Source of the DNA: Sphingobacteriaceae bacterium UBA6709
GTDB taxonomy: Bacteria > Bacteroidota > Bacteroidia > Sphingobacteriales > Sphingobacteriaceae
Length of the DNA stretch: 44,171 nucleotides
Direction: 5' to 3'
Assembly (NCBI GenBank): GCA_002454425.1
Contig: DKIV01000046.1
Coordinates: forward strand, 86,665 to 130,835
Under the pieces are notes generated by a model that made no database searches, was not told the DNA's origin, and saw nothing but the letters and a program-made list of their open reading frames with translations. A program made the position numbers and the translations under genes. Shown one piece after another: positions 41,780-44,171 of this stretch (its first letter is position 1; each line of letters begins with the position of its first letter).

Positions 41780-42176
41780 CCTGATCAAGTCGAAACCTTC
41801 TCAATAACCTTTACTACAGTATTGTTAAAGACCCTGGGGTTTTACTGAATATTTATGATTCTTGTGAAGCATCTAGCAGTTTGCTGTTACTTGTTGGGGG
41901 GTATTTGCCTGTTATAGTTAGCTGTATTTTGAGCGAAGGTAAGTTTAGTGAAAAGATCTTTTAAGATGAAGGAGTCGGCGCCGTGGGGGCTCTCCGACTC
42001 TTTCTATCTAAATTAACGCTCTCTATATACTGATACTTATAAAACAGACCAAAAGTTACACATTGTGATGAAAAAAAGTATCTTTTTTGGTAATTGCCTT
42101 ATATCCAGTAGAAAATGTTTTTCTAAACTACATGTATTTCTGCACGGGGGCTGCGCGATATGAACAACTACCGTTT
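41780..42176. other. Intergenic region between convergent receiver and comF genes
   Basis: No ORF of note. It holds the hairpin at 41971-42005 and a symmetric A7/T6 dyad around 42071-42090 (AAAAAAG-TAT-CTTTTTT) that could help end either transcript. A poor TTTG/TATTTTG pair around 41906-41933 has too short a spacer to be called a promoter. Confidence 0.4.
41971..42005 (+). terminator. Terminator-like hairpin, 190 bp after the receiver gene
   Basis: A stem GAGTCGG/CCGACTC (41972-41978 with 41994-42000) and a 15-nt loop are followed by TTTCT on the plus strand. The distance from the receiver stop leaves room for an unannotated short transcript. Confidence 0.5.
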
Positions 42177-42881
42177 TTAAAAGGTGTGAGCCGCTGAAAG
42201 AATGCTAATGCGTACTCCTTCTACAGCACTTAACGCCATAGCACATGCCTCTATAGTAGCTCCGGTGGTGATAACATCATCAACGAGCAGCAAGTGTTTG
42301 TTTTTTATGATCTCAGGATTTGTAATCTCAAAAGAACTTTTCACATTCTCGTGTCGCGAAAACCTCGAATGCATGCCGGTTTGACTTGTCGTGGCATACA
42401 CACGTCTAAGTACCTTTCCATTTAAGGGAATTCCTGTATTCTTCGCAATGCCTATGGCGATTTGTTCACTTTGGTTGTACCCTCTTTTTGCCTGTCGCGA
42501 TTGGTGTAAAGGCACTGGTATGATGATATCTGGGCAGTCTATCTTGCAATTCAGCGGCATTCGTTTGCTGCATTCGCAACCCAGCCACCGTCCTATCTGC
42601 GGCCTGTCGGCGTATTTCAATGCATGGATAAGCTTGCCAATTCCAGATTTAGGTTGGTAATAAAAGCATGAGCTTGCGCCAACCGTCTTTACACGACCCC
42701 GGAACTGCCGCTCAAGGAGATTGTCTTCATGAAGATGGAAATCAGTATAGGGGAGATAGTATTGGCAAGAAGTACATACTATAGATTCAGCAGATAGTAA
42801 TACTTGCCCGCAGCACGCACATAAACGTGGGAGAAATAACTCCACAAAGTTATGCATATATCCTGCGATAGTTTCTGTCAT
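42177..42881 (-). CDS. comF: ComF-family phosphoribosyltransferase-like protein
   Basis: A 234-residue ComFC/GntX-type protein. The N-terminal zinc-ribbon-like part has C21-x2-C24 (CACC) and C36-x2-C39 (CTSC). The phosphoribosyltransferase fold follows, with IIPVPLHQSRQAKRGYNQSEQIA and the PRPP-binding loop LLLVDDVITTGATIEAC. ComF proteins take part in natural transformation or in DNA and nucleotide metabolism; the exact reaction is not established. rlmN lies 80 bp upstream on the same strand and may share a transcript. Confidence 0.92.
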   Translation of the reverse strand: MTETIAGYMHNFVELFLPRLCACCGQVLLSAESIVCTSCQYYLPYTDFHLHEDNLLERQFRGRVKTVGASSCFYYQPKSGIGKLIHALKYADRPQIGRWLGCECSKRMPLNCKIDCPDIIIPVPLHQSRQAKRGYNQSEQIAIGIAKNTGIPLNGKVLRRVYATTSQTGMHSRFSRHENVKSSFEITNPEIIKNKHLLLVDDVITTGATIEACAMALSAVEGVRISILSAAHTF

Positions 42882-42961
42882 AATCTGGCTTTGTCTAAGC
42901 CGACCTGTTTTAGGTATGCTTCAGTAAAGCTAGAAAATGACAGCGTTCGAGGCAAGCATTC

Positions 42962-44014
42962 TTATTGTTTTTCTTTCACCGCTAGTTGTCCGCAAGCGGC
43001 GTCAATATCTTTTCCTCTGCTTCTACGAACATTCGTTATTATTCCTTGCTTGCGAAGATAGTTTGCAAAGGCCTCAGTTTTATCCTCACCGGCATTCAGG
43101 AAGGAGGCGAATGATATGGGATTATATTCTATTATATTCACTTTGCAGGGCAGATGTCGGCAAAATTTGGCAAGCTCGGCAGCATCCTCAAGACCATCAT
43201 TGAAATTATCGAAGATGATATATTCATAGGTCACAGGGTTTTTTGTTTTTTGAAAATAGTATTTCAGCGCGTCAGCCAGCGCCTTCAGCGAATTTTGTTC
43301 GTTGATAGGCATAATCTCATTACGTTTGCGGTCATTCGCGGCATGTAATGATAACGCTAGATTAAACTTAACGCCGTCATCTCCAAGCTTCTTTATCATC
43401 TTAGCGATACCTGCAGTAGAAACGGTGATGCGCTTGTACGACATATTCAGGCCATCTTCAGCTGTTATGCGCTCAATAGATTTCAATACATTCGCATAGT
43501 TCAGCAAAGGTTCGCCCATTCCCATATACACAATATTGGTTAACGGTATGCCGTAGTTTTGTTTTGACTGCTGATCTATCAGAACCACCTGATCATAAAT
43601 TTCAGCGGCATCAAGGTTACGTTTCCGATCCATATACCCCGTTGCACAGAACTTGCATGTGAGGCTACAGCCGACTTGAGAGCTTACGCAGGCAGTCATC
43701 CGATCAGGAGCGGGTATTAATACTCCTTCAATGATATGGTTATCGTGCAACCGGAAGGTATTCTTTATGGTTTTATCTGCGCTGAACTGTGATTGGTGAA
43801 TGCTCACAGGACGGATATCAAAGCTTTCCGCCAATTGTTGCCTTAGGTTTAGGCTTAGGTTGGTCATTTGTTCAAATGATGTTACTGATTTTACCCACAA
43901 CCACTCCCATACTTGCTTGGCCCGAAACGCTGGGTTTCCCGAACTTGTTAAAAACAATTTAAGCTCTTCTAGAGAGAGAGTTCTGATATCCTTTTTGGCA
44001 ACAATCTGATTCAC
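42962..44014 (-). CDS. rlmN: 23S rRNA (adenine(2503)-C(2))-methyltransferase RlmN
   Basis: Radical-SAM enzyme that methylates C2 of A2503 in 23S rRNA and A37 in some tRNAs. The start is GTG 44014; 350 residues. The Fe-S motif CxxxCxxC is C116, C120 and C123 (GCSLTCKFCATG). The two mechanistic cysteines fall at the expected positions, C109 (TACVSSQVG) and C341 near the C-terminus (DAACGQL). N-terminal KKDIRTLSLEELKLFL and RAKQVWEWLW are typical of the family. A -7 element ends 4 nt before the start codon. Confidence 0.96.
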   Translation of the reverse strand: MNQIVAKKDIRTLSLEELKLFLTSSGNPAFRAKQVWEWLWVKSVTSFEQMTNLSLNLRQQLAESFDIRPVSIHQSQFSADKTIKNTFRLHDNHIIEGVLIPAPDRMTACVSSQVGCSLTCKFCATGYMDRKRNLDAAEIYDQVVLIDQQSKQNYGIPLTNIVYMGMGEPLLNYANVLKSIERITAEDGLNMSYKRITVSTAGIAKMIKKLGDDGVKFNLALSLHAANDRKRNEIMPINEQNSLKALADALKYYFQKTKNPVTYEYIIFDNFNDGLEDAAELAKFCRHLPCKVNIIEYNPISFASFLNAGEDKTEAFANYLRKQGIITNVRRSRGKDIDAACGQLAVKEKQ

Positions 44015-44018
44015 AATG

Positions 44019-44048
44019 CAAAGATAGGAAATATGTCGGAACTGGAAA
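44019..44048 (-). promoter_or_regulatory. Candidate rlmN promoter close to the start codon
   Basis: On the minus strand TTTC (44045-44048), an 18-nt spacer and an exact -7 element TATCTTTG (44019-44026). Only 4 nt separate it from the GTG at 44014, so transcription would begin at or next to the start codon. Confidence 0.55.
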
Positions 44049-44171
44049 CTCTGAATTTGTAAGTGAGGGTCAACTGATCTCCATGGTTGTTTTGTTTTTT
44101 AGAACCTTAATCCTCTTTGCATGAATAAGTTCCGGGACTTTGTACCTACCAGGTTCGAGTCTGACTCGAGA
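44027..44171. other. Right-edge non-coding stretch
   Basis: No gene is supported. The last 20 bases contain the inverted repeat TCGAGTC-T-GACTCGA at the window border, perhaps the beginning of a feature that continues outside. Confidence 0.35.

Noticed and set aside
44130..44171. GGTTCGAGTC near the right edge resembles a tRNA T-arm
   Set aside because: The flanking bases do not pair as a T-stem (CCAGG against CTGAC), and no D-arm or anticodon arm is visible within the preceding 90 bases.
1..44171. Mobile elements, CRISPR array, phage or toxin-antitoxin genes
   Set aside because: No transposase, integrase, direct-repeat array or paired small toxin genes were seen; the gene content is housekeeping and envelope functions throughout.

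Overview
The window looks like a chromosomal segment from a member of the Bacteroidota, most likely a Sphingobacteriales organism of the Pedobacter/Mucilaginibacter type. Support comes from a very large SprA (type IX secretion translocon), a RemB/Wzi-like outer-membrane protein, a lone SprT-like gene, the maeB-ruvA-sprA-gcvH-vanZ block, several promoters of the Bacteroidetes form TTTG-N18..20-TANNTTTG, and a general lack of Shine-Dalgarno sequences. No mobile element, CRISPR array, complete tRNA or rRNA was seen. Most genes are housekeeping or envelope genes.

Layout. 1-2000: the tail of an unidentified gene, then a minus-strand set with a possible small exported peptide, a quinol monooxygenase-like (ABM) protein and an MDR-family oxidoreductase. 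2300-6470 (plus): a WecA-type sugar-phosphate transferase, two back-to-back hairpins, a RemB/Wzi-like barrel, and a BadF-type (N-acetylglucosamine kinase-like) ATPase behind a promoter and a long, possibly folded leader. 6480-13800 (minus): a tight operon of an M61 PDZ peptidase, RND adaptor, RND pump and TolC. 14100-17930 (plus): an orphan lutB and a maeB malic enzyme with a strong terminator. 18225-27000 (plus): ruvA, sprA, gcvH, a VanZ-like gene and a 49-residue lipoprotein. 27000-30010 (plus): feoA, feoB and a SprT-like gene, behind a promoter that overlaps a palindrome.

30005-35000 holds an unknown lipoprotein (minus), a DUF4198-like/OmpA-like pair (plus), and gatA with a lytic transglycosylase (minus). 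35100-38900 holds ruvC (plus) facing a HIT protein, greA and dxs (minus). 39200-41800 (plus) holds scpA, glyA and a stand-alone receiver protein with a non-canonical active site. 42177-44014 (minus) holds comF and rlmN.

The themes are cell envelope and secretion (WecA, RemB, SprA, OmpA, lytic transglycosylase, efflux), DNA repair and segregation (RuvA, RuvC, ScpA), one-carbon and central metabolism (GcvH, GlyA, MaeB, Dxs, LutB) and iron uptake (FeoAB). I found no clearly new multi-gene system. The best leads are regulatory: a terminator-like hairpin inside the apparent greA leader, a near-perfect 23-bp palindrome on the feoA promoter, several promoter-like elements only 4-7 nt from start codons (possible leaderless mRNAs), and a receiver protein whose conserved lysine is replaced by glutamine.
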